Shown here: one piece after another, positions 12,701 through 23,400 of the stretch
How positions within the stretch are numbered: position 1 is the first letter of the stretch
Layout: every line of letters starts with the position of its first letter
Assembly: GCA_017590115.1 (NCBI GenBank)
Contig: JAGGNK010007559.1
Location: 756,076-820,075, forward strand
Reading direction: 5' to 3'
Length of the DNA: 64,000 bases
DNA from: Montifringilla adamsi
Taxonomy: Eukaryota > Chordata > Aves > Passeriformes > Passeridae
Notes under the pieces: model-generated
The model's database searches: none
The model's input: the letters and a program-made list of their open reading frames with translations, nothing else
What the model was told of the DNA's origin: nothing
Made by a program: the position numbers and the translations under genes

Positions 12701-15700
12701 TTTGTGTGGGTGATGCACCAAAGGACATCCAGTGCTGTTTAGTCTTCAGCCTACAGCTGTTCACAGAGCATGAGGAGGCACAAAGGCAACACAAACAGGG
12801 TGTGAGGAGAGCTCTGCCACCTTCCTGGCCAGCTTTGTCTCTGCTTCCCCAACTGGACCTTCCTGCAGCAGGGAATGGGGGGTGAGAGCATTCCTGCCCA
12901 CAGCAACAGAATCTGGCTTTGATTCCCTGTTTCTCAAGGAGAAGCAGCACTGAAAAATTCCTTTGCTTCCTGCGTGGGCCTGTCAGTCCTTTGGGCCTTG
13001 GGATAGTCAGGGCTTTGGATTAGATCTTCAGCATATTTCATGCTCCAGGATGATGGTACCACTGAGAGGGAATAACAGGGGCTGTATAAATCAGTCCTAG
13101 AATACTGTCCTGTTTGTTTCTCTCCTGACAGAATGTCCCAATGGCCACTTCTGCACTGTGGGAGAGGTAAGAATTTGGAAATGGTGGGTATTAAAGCAGA
13201 CAAAGCTTTCAACAATAAACTGTTTTATTTTGTTTACTGGTTTGAATGTCCTCATGCACAGAGTTCCACTTTTAAACTCGATATTATTGATCATTTTGTC
13301 ATTGTAATGTAAAATCTGGAATACCCCTAGCATTTATACCATAGATTGGGAAACATCAGGCAGAGGCCCAGTTTGTAGCAGGGTTTGAATTAACCATTTA
13401 GAGGCTGGATTTTTGTTTCATTCCCTTTCTCTGCTGGAGAAGCTGTTGCTCTGGAATTCAGTGTTCTCCTGTTGCTTTTCACAGTGTGGGCTCCCCATGG
13501 AAATGAGCCGCTGTCCCGACTGCCACGTGCCCATTGGAGGCACCAACCACAAACCCCTGCAGGGCTTCCATCAGTCCAGGTGGGCTTTGCTGCAATGCCT
13601 TTGCAGGGCTAAATGATGTAGGACCTGCCTGTGCTGCCCTCAAAGGCCAGAGGTACCAACCACTTCATGCTGCTCTCTGGAAGGTGTAAGGAGGGGATGT
13701 CCAAGCAAGAGTAATCAGGCAGCAAAACCAAAGAAATTTGCTTTTCTGTGCACAAAACTGACTGGAAGCCTTCACTCCCCTGTGGCACTTTGAATTGGCA
13801 GCTTTTATGGCATTCAAAGACATTATGGGTCTAAAAGTCATTGCTGGGTGTCAGAGATGTCTTGTGTGGTTTTTGTCAAAGTGAAAAAAAAAAAAAACAC
13901 CAACATATATGCACTTTTCTACAGGATTCATGAGGACAGAACTCAGACTGGCCACATCCTTGGAGGTGTTAAGAACAGAAGAACACTGGGAACATCTGAC
14001 AGGGGTGTGTCCCCCATGGTCTTTGTGCTGCTCCGTTTGCTCACCCACCTGTCCATGCTGCTGGGAGCCTCCAGAGACCCTCAGGTATCTTCCAGAAATG
14101 CTTCCAAGTGGTCACACAGATTGTAGGGGAACCTTTGTATGCTGCTGGTCCTTTTCATCATACTGCCAATTGGCCAGGGCAGTCTGTCAGACCCAAATTC
14201 CCTGCCTCCTTGCCCAGGAGGGATTTTGGTTAATTCCTGCACTTCCATGCAGGCACATCCACCCAGCCCTGCCTTGATGGGCACAGGTAGCAGGAATCCC
14301 ACAGGTGGGAGTGCCTGGCAGGACAGAGCTCTGTGTGCTTTGTGCTTCCCTGGATGTTTTTGGCTGTGCTCAGCTCTTGCCTTTGTTGTCTTTAGTCCCT
14401 GGGAAGGATGATCAAGCCAACAGTGGATGACGTGGTGAGCTTCCTGCAGCAGCACGTTCAGGAGGACTTGGCACAGCTGACCAGGATTTTGGGGAAGAGT
14501 GTGGATGACACTATCAACATCCTGCACCTGGTGCTCAGCAGCCTCCTGCAGGCCCCCCAGCAGCAGCCAGGCCAGTGTAAGAAAAGCCACCTGCCCTGTC
14601 ATACCGGGGGCTGTGGCCATGCAGCCACCTTCCTGATAAACCCCTTCCAACAGCAGCAGCTGAGCTGAAGAGGAAAACAGAGAGTTTGAAGCTTGTTTCT
14701 TACTGTAGGGAGGGAAGAATTTTCATCTTGCTACTTTCAGTCGAGTATGTGGGGTTTGCAAGGTTTGGTGCAGTCAATAACTCTGAAAATGAATTATTGA
14801 CAAAACAACTTCATGACAGATGGGCAGAGCTTGCAGCTCCTGAGCAGGGCTGCTCTCCCAGCACTCAGCTCGTGCTGTGTGCAATCCCTGTTCTGTGCTG
14901 CCTCTCAGTCACTCCCAGAAGCTCTTTGGGAGAAGAGGGATGGCACAGTGGGGTTCATGGTGGGGTCTGGATAGTCACTCCCTGAAGCCCTCTGGGAGAA
15001 GAGGGATGGCACAGTGGGGTTCATGGTGGGGTCTGGAGTCACTGTGGTACAGGGCGTTAATGTGTAAATAGCCCATATTTGGAGGGTGGGACAGCACCAG
15101 TCAGTATTCCAAGCTTCACTCTGTCCTTGATTATGGTCTGACCTTGGACAACCTGTTCAATATTTCTGGGGTTATGAAGGAGTTGTGTAAATGTCCCCAT
15201 CATTCACATGAGGCTCCTGGAAACCTGGATCACTGTGTGATGTGTGGGTGTCACTCTCCAGCTGGACCAAGATACTCGGTTAACTTCTAGCACCTGTGAA
15301 TCTGTGCTTTCTTTTCACTAAAATATTGCCATGAGGCTCCTGGAAACCTGGATCACTGTGATGTGTGGGTGTCACTCTCCAGCTGGACCAAGATACTCGG
15401 TTAACTTCTAGCACCTGTGAATCTGTGCTTTCTTTTCACTAAAATATTGCAGATTTAAGAGGTGAAATATTCCTGTTGCAGGGCTGGTGCAGTTTGATTA
15501 TGTTCTCTCCACCAAGGAGAAGAGAAACAAATGGGAAGAAATTGTTGCAGACAAAATTATTGTTCCTGAATTGAAGGTGAGAAATCTGCTGTGCAGTATC
15601 AGTAGCTGAGCAGTTCAAACTCCACTGGAAATCTGATGTGCTGTAATATCTGTGCTACACTTTTCACCTGGCTGTTCCTAAAGCCAACCCATCCATGGCA

Positions 15701-18700
15701 CAGCTGCAGGTTAAGGATTAGCCACCTTTATTCTACCTGGGGGGATGGGAGCCTGAGACTGGGGTGATTCTGGGATGAATTTGTATATCTGGAAAAGCAG
15801 AAATGGCTTGGCTTAGCTCAGCTGAAGGTATTTCACAAAATCCAATCATTTATTATTATTTTAATGCAGGATTTGGACAAAAAGCTACTCAAGTTAAACC
15901 AACTGATACAAGAGGATGAGAGAATCTCTTCCAACCCCATAGTGAAGATAGTGTATGGGGACCCAGCTGCATTCCTGTCCCAGCTGCCAGGGGACAGCCA
16001 CATCCACCACTCCAAGATGTGGAGCTGCCGCCGGAGGGTTTCCGTGGAGAACCTGGGCCACGTTGTGCAGCAGAAGAATGCCAAGGACACTGTCCCTCTC
16101 CTCTGGAAGTTCCTTCAGAAGGTGGGGGTGACACAGGGGTGAGAGCCTGGCATTGCCCAGGACTAAGCCACATTTGGATTGTGTCAGTTCTTGCTATGAT
16201 CTTGAGAATGAACACAGAAGAGATTGTTGTCTTTTAAACATCTAAGAAGTAATTCTATAAAAGTATTCCCAACTGGTTTGTCCAAGTACAACCTTACCCA
16301 CAGGCTCCCTTTCCTCTTCCAGGAAAGTGAGCTGAGGCTGGTGAAATTCCTCCCAGAGATTCTGGCTCTGCAGAAAGATTTGGTGAGGCAATTCCAGAAC
16401 ACAGCAGAGATTAAACACTGCTCCATCAGGGAATTCCTCAGGGAACCCCACTCAGGTGAGGAGACTGCCAAAATTGTAATTAATGAAACAGAAAGTGCTG
16501 GATTGTCCAGTTGAAAGTGAAGGGGAAAACTCACTTTTTCCTTCTAACTCTCACCCAAATGAACTGAAGACTTGGATAGGACTGGAAAAGTTAGCAGATT
16601 ACTTTAAAGGGAATTAAGTACAGGAGATTTTTTTATGAGGGTGTGAACTCTGTGCAGTGCAGCAGTGGTTCTGTGGGCATTTTAAGCTCAGCCCTAGAGC
16701 AGGGCTTGCCTGAAGAGTGAAATGAATGTTCTTCCCTTCCATTCATGAAGTTTGTGGCAACTTCTTCAATTGTATTTAAGTACAATTACTGATGCTTAAG
16801 TACTTATGGAAAAGTACATAAAGGTCATGCAGGAGCAGACAACAATGGAAAAATAAACTGAGGAAATTACTCCATTTGATACCTTTAGAAAGGTGTTTGG
16901 TGTCTGTTTAGTCTCTTGAGCAGTTGCCTGGATTTCAGTGGTGTGCTCTGAAGATCCCTGTATTGTAGAGTTTAACCAGGAAAAGGTGTTTCATGGATTT
17001 ATCTTTTTGTTGTTTCTCAGATGTGATGAGGGACCTGTTAGACAGGAGAGTGAATGTGTTTCTGTCTGTCTGGAACAAGCTGAGAAGCTCCCTGGACACC
17101 AATGGTGAGCAGCTTCTTTCCCAGCCCTGCTCCTCGTTCTGAGTTCAGGTTCCTCCCATCACTGATGCTGAGGCATATCCTCAAAACTGGGCTTGGCCAT
17201 TGAATTTTAAGAATGTAGGTACAAGGGGAGGGATTTGTTTCCCTGTTGTAGTATTCTGACCTGAACCTGTTTCCTTTCTTACCTCACCTTGTCCTCTTTC
17301 GTGCTTGTCCGTAACGCTGAGCGCGCGGCTTTTCCCAGGCTCAGCACCTCCTCTTGCCCTGGCTCAGCCTGGGCTGGCTCTGGTCCTCCTCAAACACTGC
17401 TGTCTGTATTTCAGGGGAAATCAAGCTGCCTAAAGGCTACTGTGATGCCGAGCTGAGCCTGGACAGCAGGCTGGAGGTGCTGCTGCCGCGGCGCCGGGGG
17501 CTGGGGCTGTGCTCCACGGCGCTGGCCAGTTACCTCATCGGGCTGCACAACGACCTGGTGCACTCTGTCAACAGGCACACCAAGGAGGATGACAGGTGTG
17601 CAGCTGCTCCGCTCCCTGGGCTCTGCTGCATCCCCTGCTCCCTCTCAGGCAGTTTTCCCTGCTCCACAGAGGCCTCTCCCTCTGAACACAGGCCCTTTGC
17701 TCCCTGCAGGTACCTGGTCAGCCCCTCGGAAGTGGCCGACCTGCACCTGATCAGTTACGAGGTGGAGAGGGACCTGATCCCTCTGATCCTGTCCAACTGC
17801 CAGTACAGCATGGAGAAGGGAGGGGAGACCTTGCAGGACTTTGATCTGGAGAGGATCCAGCAGCAAGTGATCAGCAAGTTCCTGCAGGGGAAGCCACTCA
17901 TCACGCTGACGGTAGGAGGGGCAGGTGCTGTGCAGCCAGGAGGGCTCTGGGAGCAGCATTCCAGGCTTCACATCCATGGCTTTCTCTCTCCTGACAGGGA
18001 ATTCCCACCCTGGTGCACAGACATGACCGGAACTACGAGCAGCTGTTCAGTGATGTCAGGAACAAGCTGGAGCAGGTGGGTTTCTCCACTGCAGGAAGCA
18101 CGGCAAGCACGAAATCCCTGCTTTTCCAAGGATTTTCTGTGCCTTGCCTTGTCCATCCAAAGGCTTGCCTGCTGATTTCTCAGCATGCCTTGGGTATGTG
18201 CAATCTGGCCTTGTGCTGTCAGTCAGGATTTACAAAGAGAAGGGAGATAGTTCAGCATTTCATTTTCCTAAATCTGGGGCTCTGTTGTCTCCCATGACTC
18301 GAGCAATTGGAACAGAAAAAGGAATGGCTCTAAAACAGTATTAACTGTGACTTTGTGGTTTTCAGAGTGCTCTGCCCAGTTCTGTGATGAACATGATCAG
18401 TGGGGAGCTGCAGTCCTACAGTGATGTGTGTGATGCCCTGTCCCTCACTGAGATCACCCTGGGCTTCCTGGCCATGGCTGGTGAGAATGCTGACATGCTG
18501 CTGACTGAGTACATTGAGCAAGTTCTGCAGATGGGGGATCAGACAAACCCTCACGTGCTGCAGGTGAGTCCTGAGGGCAAAGCTCAGATTCTTGTGGGGT
18601 AAAATGTGGTTTATGCTAAATCCAGGCTGTGTGACAGAGCCCTCTCACTTTCCCACTCGTGTTGTGGGATAAAAACTGGATTATTGAGGGCATATGGGGA

Positions 18701-19910
18701 AGGATGAGAGGGCAGATGGGCTCCACCCAGGCCAAGATGAGCTCTGTGCTGAGCTCTCTCTGGGCAGGGCAGGCTGGGGACAGGCTCCAAGGACATTCCT
18801 CACATCCACAGCTGTCCTTCTCTTCCAGGCGCTCAGACGGTGCCAGCTCAGGCACAGCATGGGCCTGTGGCAGCTCCTGTGTGCCCACAAATCTGAGCAG
18901 CTGCTGCGCCTCGGCAGGGTATGGCACCCCCAGCACCTCTGTGTGAGCTCCTCTGCCCTGCCTGCAGCTGCTCACATGTGTATTTGGGTTTTTTCTCCCC
19001 TTGCTGCATTTTTAGGATCCTTTTGCAGATGTCAGTCCAGACTACAAAGAAGAGCTCACCCCAGAGCTTGCCAAGCTCCTGCACACCTTCCTGGTCCACT
19101 CCAGGCTGGAAACCTTCCTGCAGGAGCTCCATGAAATGATCATCCTGAAGCTGAGACGTGTCCAAGCTGTGGCTGAATTCAAACCCACGTGGAGGTAGGA
19201 GTTCTGCACACCCAAAGCCACCACAGTTGTGAACTGAACCTTCTCTGCCTCTGAGCATGCACACAGTGGGAACATTCCCTTGCCACATGCATGTCCTGGG
19301 GGACACGGCCCAGGCAGCAGCATCAGGAATATCCACACTCATTTCTGGCAGGTGTCACTTCCATCTCACACAGGCTCTCTTGGGGACATTGCTGGAACAC
19401 TACAGGAGCTGCTGTCCAGGTCACAAACACCAGCACTTCTGCAGGCACTTGGATAAAATAAGAACAGAATCACAAACTCATTAAGATTGGAAAAAACCTC
19501 CATGGTGCTTAAGGCCAGCCTTCAGGGATAGGCACACAGCTCTGCACAGGCACAGCTCAGCCCCAGAGCTCAGCTCTGCCCTGCAGCCTCCCCTTGCTGG
19601 GCTCTGTGCCTCCACATGGCTGTTTAACCCTTCTCACTACACACACACCTGTTCACTTGTGGATATTGAGCATTTTGGGTGATGCAGTGCACTCATACTG
19701 TGGAACTTGAGCTTTGCTGTACCCTGCTGTTCATGCCATTCTGCTCTGTCTTCCAGCCTGAAGGAATCACTCTTGCCTTACCTTTATGCCAAAGACTCTG
19801 AATTAGCTCCGGAGCTGGAAGACACATTCCCAGATGAAATTCTTCTGTCTCATGCTGCTGGTACCTGGAAAGCAGCTGCTGTCTTCAAGAGGGAGCACAG
19901 GGAGAGTTAG
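396..19910 (+). CDS. RNF213: RNF213, 3' 37 coding exons (C-terminal third of the giant E3 ubiquitin ligase)
   Basis: RNF213 (mysterin) is a roughly 5200-residue cytosolic protein that couples a dynein-like AAA+ core to an E3 ubiquitin ligase module. It acts in vascular biology (moyamoya disease) and in ubiquitin coating of intracellular bacteria and lipid droplets. The 37 exons join to 5344 nt; after one base completing a split codon this gives about 1780 residues plus TAG at 19908-19910. Every junction is GT-AG and every phase agrees, so the copy looks intact. The RING cysteines lie about 1208 residues from the C terminus, matching the human spacing. Family-typical stretches include GLWQSVHIDDL, LLRTCVQSAVG, ALFVEHVLLG and VERDLIPLILSNCQY. 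Exon coordinates are in the segment entries. The gene is 5' partial; the AAA+ domains are upstream of the window. The 3' end abuts the ENDOV promoter. Confidence 0.95.
7031..7210 (+). other. RNF213: RNF213 RING-finger exon
   Basis: One 180-nt exon holds the whole RING finger. The zinc ligands read CPIC, then C-N-H-x2-C-x2-C, then CPYC, a classic C3HC4 order; the first Cys codon is at 7047-7049 and the last at 7161-7163. RING domains recruit ubiquitin-loaded E2 enzymes. In RNF213 the literature reports that E3 activity also needs the separate RZ finger downstream. All eight ligands are present, so the domain is probably folded. The exon starts and ends in phase 2. Confidence 0.95.
7405..7455 (-). 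mobile_element. CR1 LINE 3'-end fragment
   Basis: About 50 bases beginning ATAGAATGGTTTGGGTTGG and continuing through GACTTTAAGGATCATC are the reverse complement of the typical avian CR1 3' terminus. The fragment is in the RNF213 intron after the RING exon, opposite to the gene. No reverse-transcriptase sequence is attached. Confidence 0.8.
7554..11912 (+). other. RNF213: RNF213 exons between RING and RZ finger (8 exons)
   Basis: Coding exons: 7554-7717, 7813-7915, 8581-8695, 9627-9837, 10461-10651, 10943-11071, 11323-11427, 11670-11912. Recognisable family text includes CFKDNEPPEPEV, SPFNDEVDETPIIRSV, EASVEYLQ, DRYLVCGERYRALRDAV and VHVAAVLLCG. This is the helical E3-shell region between the two zinc fingers. 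No frame break is seen. Introns of 300-930 nt separate some of these exons; the one before 9627 holds a 62-bp minisatellite. Confidence 0.93.
9383..9553 (+). repeat. 62-bp minisatellite, about 2.8 copies
   Basis: A 62-bp unit begins GGATGGTTTGGAGGCTCA and contains GCTGTGCTCGTGGCAGG. It starts at 9383, 9445 and 9507, exactly 62 bases apart each time, and copies are nearly identical. It lies just upstream of the acceptor for the RNF213 exon at 9627. Confidence 0.93.
12497..13579 (+). other. RNF213: RNF213 RZ-finger region, split over three exons
   Basis: Exons 12497-12578, 13132-13166 and 13485-13579 together encode the RZ finger (RNF213/ZNFX1 type). The ligand pattern CPNGHFC is encoded at the start of the 35-nt middle exon and is followed by GECGLPM, a CPDC pair and PIGG. 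In mammals this finger is reported to be needed for transfer of ubiquitin onto bacterial lipopolysaccharide and for RNF213 E3 function. The expected Cys and His residues are all present. The middle exon is only 35 nt, so skipping it would shift the frame and remove the finger and everything after it. Confidence 0.92.
14909..15038 (+). repeat. 66-bp tandem duplication
   Basis: Two adjacent copies of a 66-bp unit starting TCACTCCC lie in the RNF213 intron after exon 14396-14576. They share the core GGGATGGCACAGTGGGGTTC and differ at only a few positions. Confidence 0.9.
15208..15450 (+). repeat. 123-bp near-perfect tandem duplication
   Basis: Copies at 15208-15330 and 15331-15450 both start ATGAGGCTCCTGG and end near CACTAAAATATTGC. 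They differ by one TG indel and the last base. The duplicated unit ends 31 bases before the acceptor of RNF213 exon 15482-15576 and carries a CACTAA branch-point-like motif, so candidate branch points are duplicated. Confidence 0.95.
19462..19560 (-). mobile_element. CR1-like fragment, antisense
   Basis: The stretch beginning AGAATCACAAACTCATTAAG and running into GATTGGAAAAAACCTCC resembles the reverse complement of an avian CR1 3' end. It lies in the last RNF213 intron. It is diverged and the far boundary is uncertain. Confidence 0.5.
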
Positions 19911-20345
19911 GACAGAGCCCTGCCAGGGACTGCCACAACACCCGTGTCAGGGCTTCTGGAACTCTGGGCATTTGTTTGGGGCTTGTTTGCTTGTTCTTTG
20001 GGTTTGGGGTTGTTGTTTTTACACCTGATGTGAAAAGGAGAGTGGCCGTGGAGGAGAAGGAGGGTGAAATAGACCCAGCAGCTCGGTGTGAACCCTGGAT
20101 CGACACAGCTCCAGAGCCACTGGAGGAACATGAAGGAATTTTTTTACAAACCACGGTGCCCTCGTGCTGGGGCAGGGTTGATGCTTTCCCTTCTGCACTG
20201 GCTGCAGAACAGGCTCCTGCCCAGCGCCCCCGCTGCGGCGGGACCCGCACTGGGAGCCCTGAGGGCCGCGGCTCCTCCGCTGCCTTCAGCCCGGGCCGAC
20301 TTCTCCCTTTCCCCTTCAATAAACTCGTTCAGCTCCCGCGGCTGT
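19911..20345 (+). other. RNF213: RNF213 3' UTR
   Basis: Sequence from the TAG to just beyond the first AATAAA. No other canonical poly(A) signal lies between. Composition changes from ordinary to very CpG-rich around 20220, so the end of the UTR runs into the ENDOV CpG island. Confidence 0.7.
20318..20323 (+). terminator. RNF213: Putative RNF213 poly(A) signal AATAAA
   Basis: This is the first AATAAA after the stop codon, 408 bases downstream. Cleavage would fall about 10-30 bases later, roughly 120-145 bases upstream of the ENDOV start codon. Confidence 0.7.
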
Positions 20346-20473
20346 TCCCGGCTCCTTCCGCGCTCGCTGCCGGGATCCGAGCCGGGATCGGTGCCGCCGG
20401 CCCGGAACGGCCGCGCCCGGCCGCGCTTTCCGGGGAGCGGCGGCGCTGCGGGACGGGCGGGCCCCGCGCCGCC

Positions 20474-23400
20474 ATGGCCGCGTCCCCCGCCCGGCGGCGC
20501 CGCTGGGAGCGGTAACGGGGCTGGGGCTGGGGCTGGGAGCGGTAACGGGGCTGGGGCTGGGACGGGCCCCGGGGAGCGCCCGGCGGCGCCGCTGGGAGCG
20601 GTAACGGGGCTCGGACGGAGCCCGGCCGCGCTCGGGGCTGCCCGGCGCCGCGTCCCCCACAAGGACCGGGCACCCTCGGGAAGAGCCGCTCCGCCCTCCG
20701 GTTGGGGTCTGGGGGCTCCCCGGGGAGCGAAGGGGGCGCGGTTCGGGCCGGGGTTCGGTAAGTGGCTCCCGGGAGCGGCCCCGCTCTGAGCGCGGCGGCC
20801 CCGCAGGGAGCAGGCCCGGCTGAGGGCCGGCGTGGTGGAGGAGGACACCGAGGAGTGGCAGAAGGACCCGCAGTTCTCCGGGCTGCGCAGAGTGGGAGGT
20901 GTGGATTTATCCTACATCAAGGGGGACGAGAGCCGTGCCTGCGCCTCCCTGGTCGTGCTCAGCTACCCGGCTCTCGAGGTACCGCCCGGCCCGGGGCCGT
21001 GGGGCAGCGGGAGGGGGGATACTGGGGAGGAATCTTCACCGAGAGGGTGGGCAGGCCCTGGCACAGGGTGCCCAGAGAAGCTGGGGCTGGCCCTGGATCC
21101 CGGGAAGTGTCCCAGGCCACGCTGGACAGGGTTTAGGTCAGCCTGGGACAGTGGGAGGTGTCCCTGCCATGGCAGGGGTGGAATGGGAGGGACTTCAAGA
21201 TCACTCCCGACCAAACCATTCCATGATTCTATGTGTGTGTTCAGCAAACCTTCCAATTGTGTGCTCCCCCCCCCCCAACAAAAACAAAAAAAAAAAACAA
21301 AAAAAAACACAGCCCAGAAAAAAAAATACCTGTAAGGATTTAGACAGAGGTTTAGAAAGGTGTGATGCAAACAGCTCCCAGCTGCAGTTTTGTGGTTTGG
21401 CTGGGAACTCGCCCAGGTCCAGAGCAGCTGCCGTGCCTGTTCGGGAGCTGGTGCCCGTGGGCAGAGGGAGCTGTTTGCAGTGCTCCAGTGCAGAGTCCTG
21501 TGGGTGAGCTCTTGCTGGCAACCAGCTGATAATATGGGCTGTGACATAGGAAAGCTTTTCCAAACCCGCCGTGGGTCTCACTTCTCACAGTCGTTTTACT
21601 TGAACTAATAAAGATTTTTGGTCTCTTTCCCAGCTTTCAAAGTAACATAAAAATTATCTTTCACTGTAAAAGCTCTAACAAGGAGAGAAATAAAGTTTGA
21701 TGCTGTCTGCTGGGATTTTAATGAACTGAATCTCAAGTCCTGCTGTGATCTGCAGGGCAAGGCAGGAAACGGTTTTGTGCTGTCTTACACCGTTTGCTTT
21801 GACCTGTCCGTGGGTTTAAAAGGGATGAGCAGAGGGCACGAAGCAGAGGAGGAGCTCTGGGGCGTGCAGGGGCGCTCTGGCAGGGTGCTGTCTGTGCCTG
21901 CCCCAGGTGCTGTACCAGGATTGCCGCATGGTGCCCGTCACCGCCCCGTACGTGGCCGGCTTCTTGGCCTTCAGGGAGGTCCCTGTCCTGGTGGAAGCTG
22001 TGCAGAGACTTCAGCAGGAGGAGCCCCAGCTCCAGCCTCAGGTGTGCTGTGCTGTGCTTCCCTTGTCCCGAGCTGGGCTGTCCTGGCTGCAGAGTCCTGG
22101 GGAAGGTGTTCTCCCGGGGCAGGAGGGGCACAGGCAGAGCTGTGCTGGAGCATCCATGCCCTTTCCTTGGGGAGCAGGGATGTGGAGCTGGGAGTAGCCA
22201 GGTCTCCCATGGGAGCCTGTGGTGTGTGCAGGGCACTGCCAGTCCCACACTGCTGCTGCTTTAGGGTCAGGCAGTCAGGAAGAGCCTTACAGGGAGAACT
22301 GAGGAACCAGGAGAAGTTTCTCTATTCCCCAGAGCCAGCATCTCTCCTTGCTTGTTGGAGTGCTCTCAGTGCCCAAGAAATAACATTTCTCCTTTGCTTT
22401 TTTCAGGTGCTTCTGGTAGATGGGAATGGCCTGCTCCATCCCAGAGGTAGGCTGTTCCTGGAGAGCCCTCCTCTCCTGCTCCCTGTGCTGCTCCTTGGTG
22501 TTCCTGTTCCCTGATGTCCTGCAGCTACAGTGGCTCCTTGTTGGCAGGATTTGGCACAGCCTGTCACCTCGGGGTCCTGACAGACCTGCCGTGCATTGGC
22601 GTGGCCAAGAACCTCCTGCACGTGGATGGCTTGGTTAGGGACGAGCTGCACAAGGAGCAGGTTAGGCCAGGCTGGGATTTGTTTCTGCTTTTTCACATCC
22701 CAAGGGAATTTGGACAGCCACCTACAACTACATGCTAATGAGCTGACTGTGTGTGTGTTTATCCCTAGGTTCGTTCCCTGCAGAGGTCAGGAGAGGCATT
22801 CCCACTGACAGGTGCCTCGGGGAAGGTCCTGGGCATGGTAAGCTGCCACTTGGCCACTTGTCCCTCTCCACAGTGGGGCTGTCTCAGTGATGCCCTGCGG
22901 GAGGGCAGGTGTGAACAGGTGACCAGTGACACTGCTGACCCCTTCCTGAGAGCTCAGGTGGCTGTAGGGAGTTGGCAGCTCAAGTGCTGGGAGCATTCCC
23001 GTCCGTGGCTGTGGCTCCTGAGGTGCTCCAGCAGCCTGGATGGTGAGCTGCAGTCTGGGAGAGGTGCCAGTTCCCTGGCAGCTCCCCGGGATCGGGCTGA
23101 TTCGGAGCACGGCGGGAACAGGCAGCTGGGAGACACTTCCTGTGGGTGCTGTCAGCCTGGGCTGGCACAGCTCCTGCATCCCAGAGCAGCCTCGGGCGTC
23201 TGGGGAAGGGCCGTGGGGGACAGACAGTCCCTGCAGGAGACACTGGGGTGGGGAAGGTGTTCAGGAAGGCTGGGAGCTGCAAACACAGAGCCACCACCCC
23301 ACCGAGGGCTCCGGCTGGCTCCTAGTTCCACTGCTCCTCTGCGTGTCTTCAGGTGAGCCTCTCCAGTGCCTGATCTCTCCTTTCTGGCTGCCCAGGTGCT

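Larger units (their letters stand above)
13925..19910 (+). other. RNF213: RNF213 C-terminal exons (13 exons)
   Basis: Coding exons: 13925-14084, 14396-14576, 15482-15576, 15870-16121, 16323-16455, 17021-17104, 17415-17595, 17710-17911, 17998-18075, 18366-18563, 18829-18918, 19016-19194, 19757-19910. They encode the C-terminal domain, the region holding many moyamoya-associated substitutions in humans. Landmarks include RTQTGHILGG, ISSNPIVKIVYGDP, LRLVKFLPEILALQ, LLPRRRGLGLCSTAL, QGKPLITL and ELHEMIILKL. The final exon ends AVFKREHRES before TAG. Confidence 0.94.
20220..20980 (+). promoter_or_regulatory. ENDOV: ENDOV CpG-island promoter and first exons
   Basis: CpG-dense sequence covers the end of RNF213, the ENDOV start codon and ENDOV exon 2. 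No TATA box is evident, as usual for a housekeeping gene. The transcription start should lie between about 20330 and 20470. Confidence 0.7.

Noticed and set aside
20088..20848. Frames of about 233 codons on both strands across the ENDOV promoter
   Set aside because: They cross ENDOV exon 1 and 2 in the wrong frame and are explained by the CpG island.
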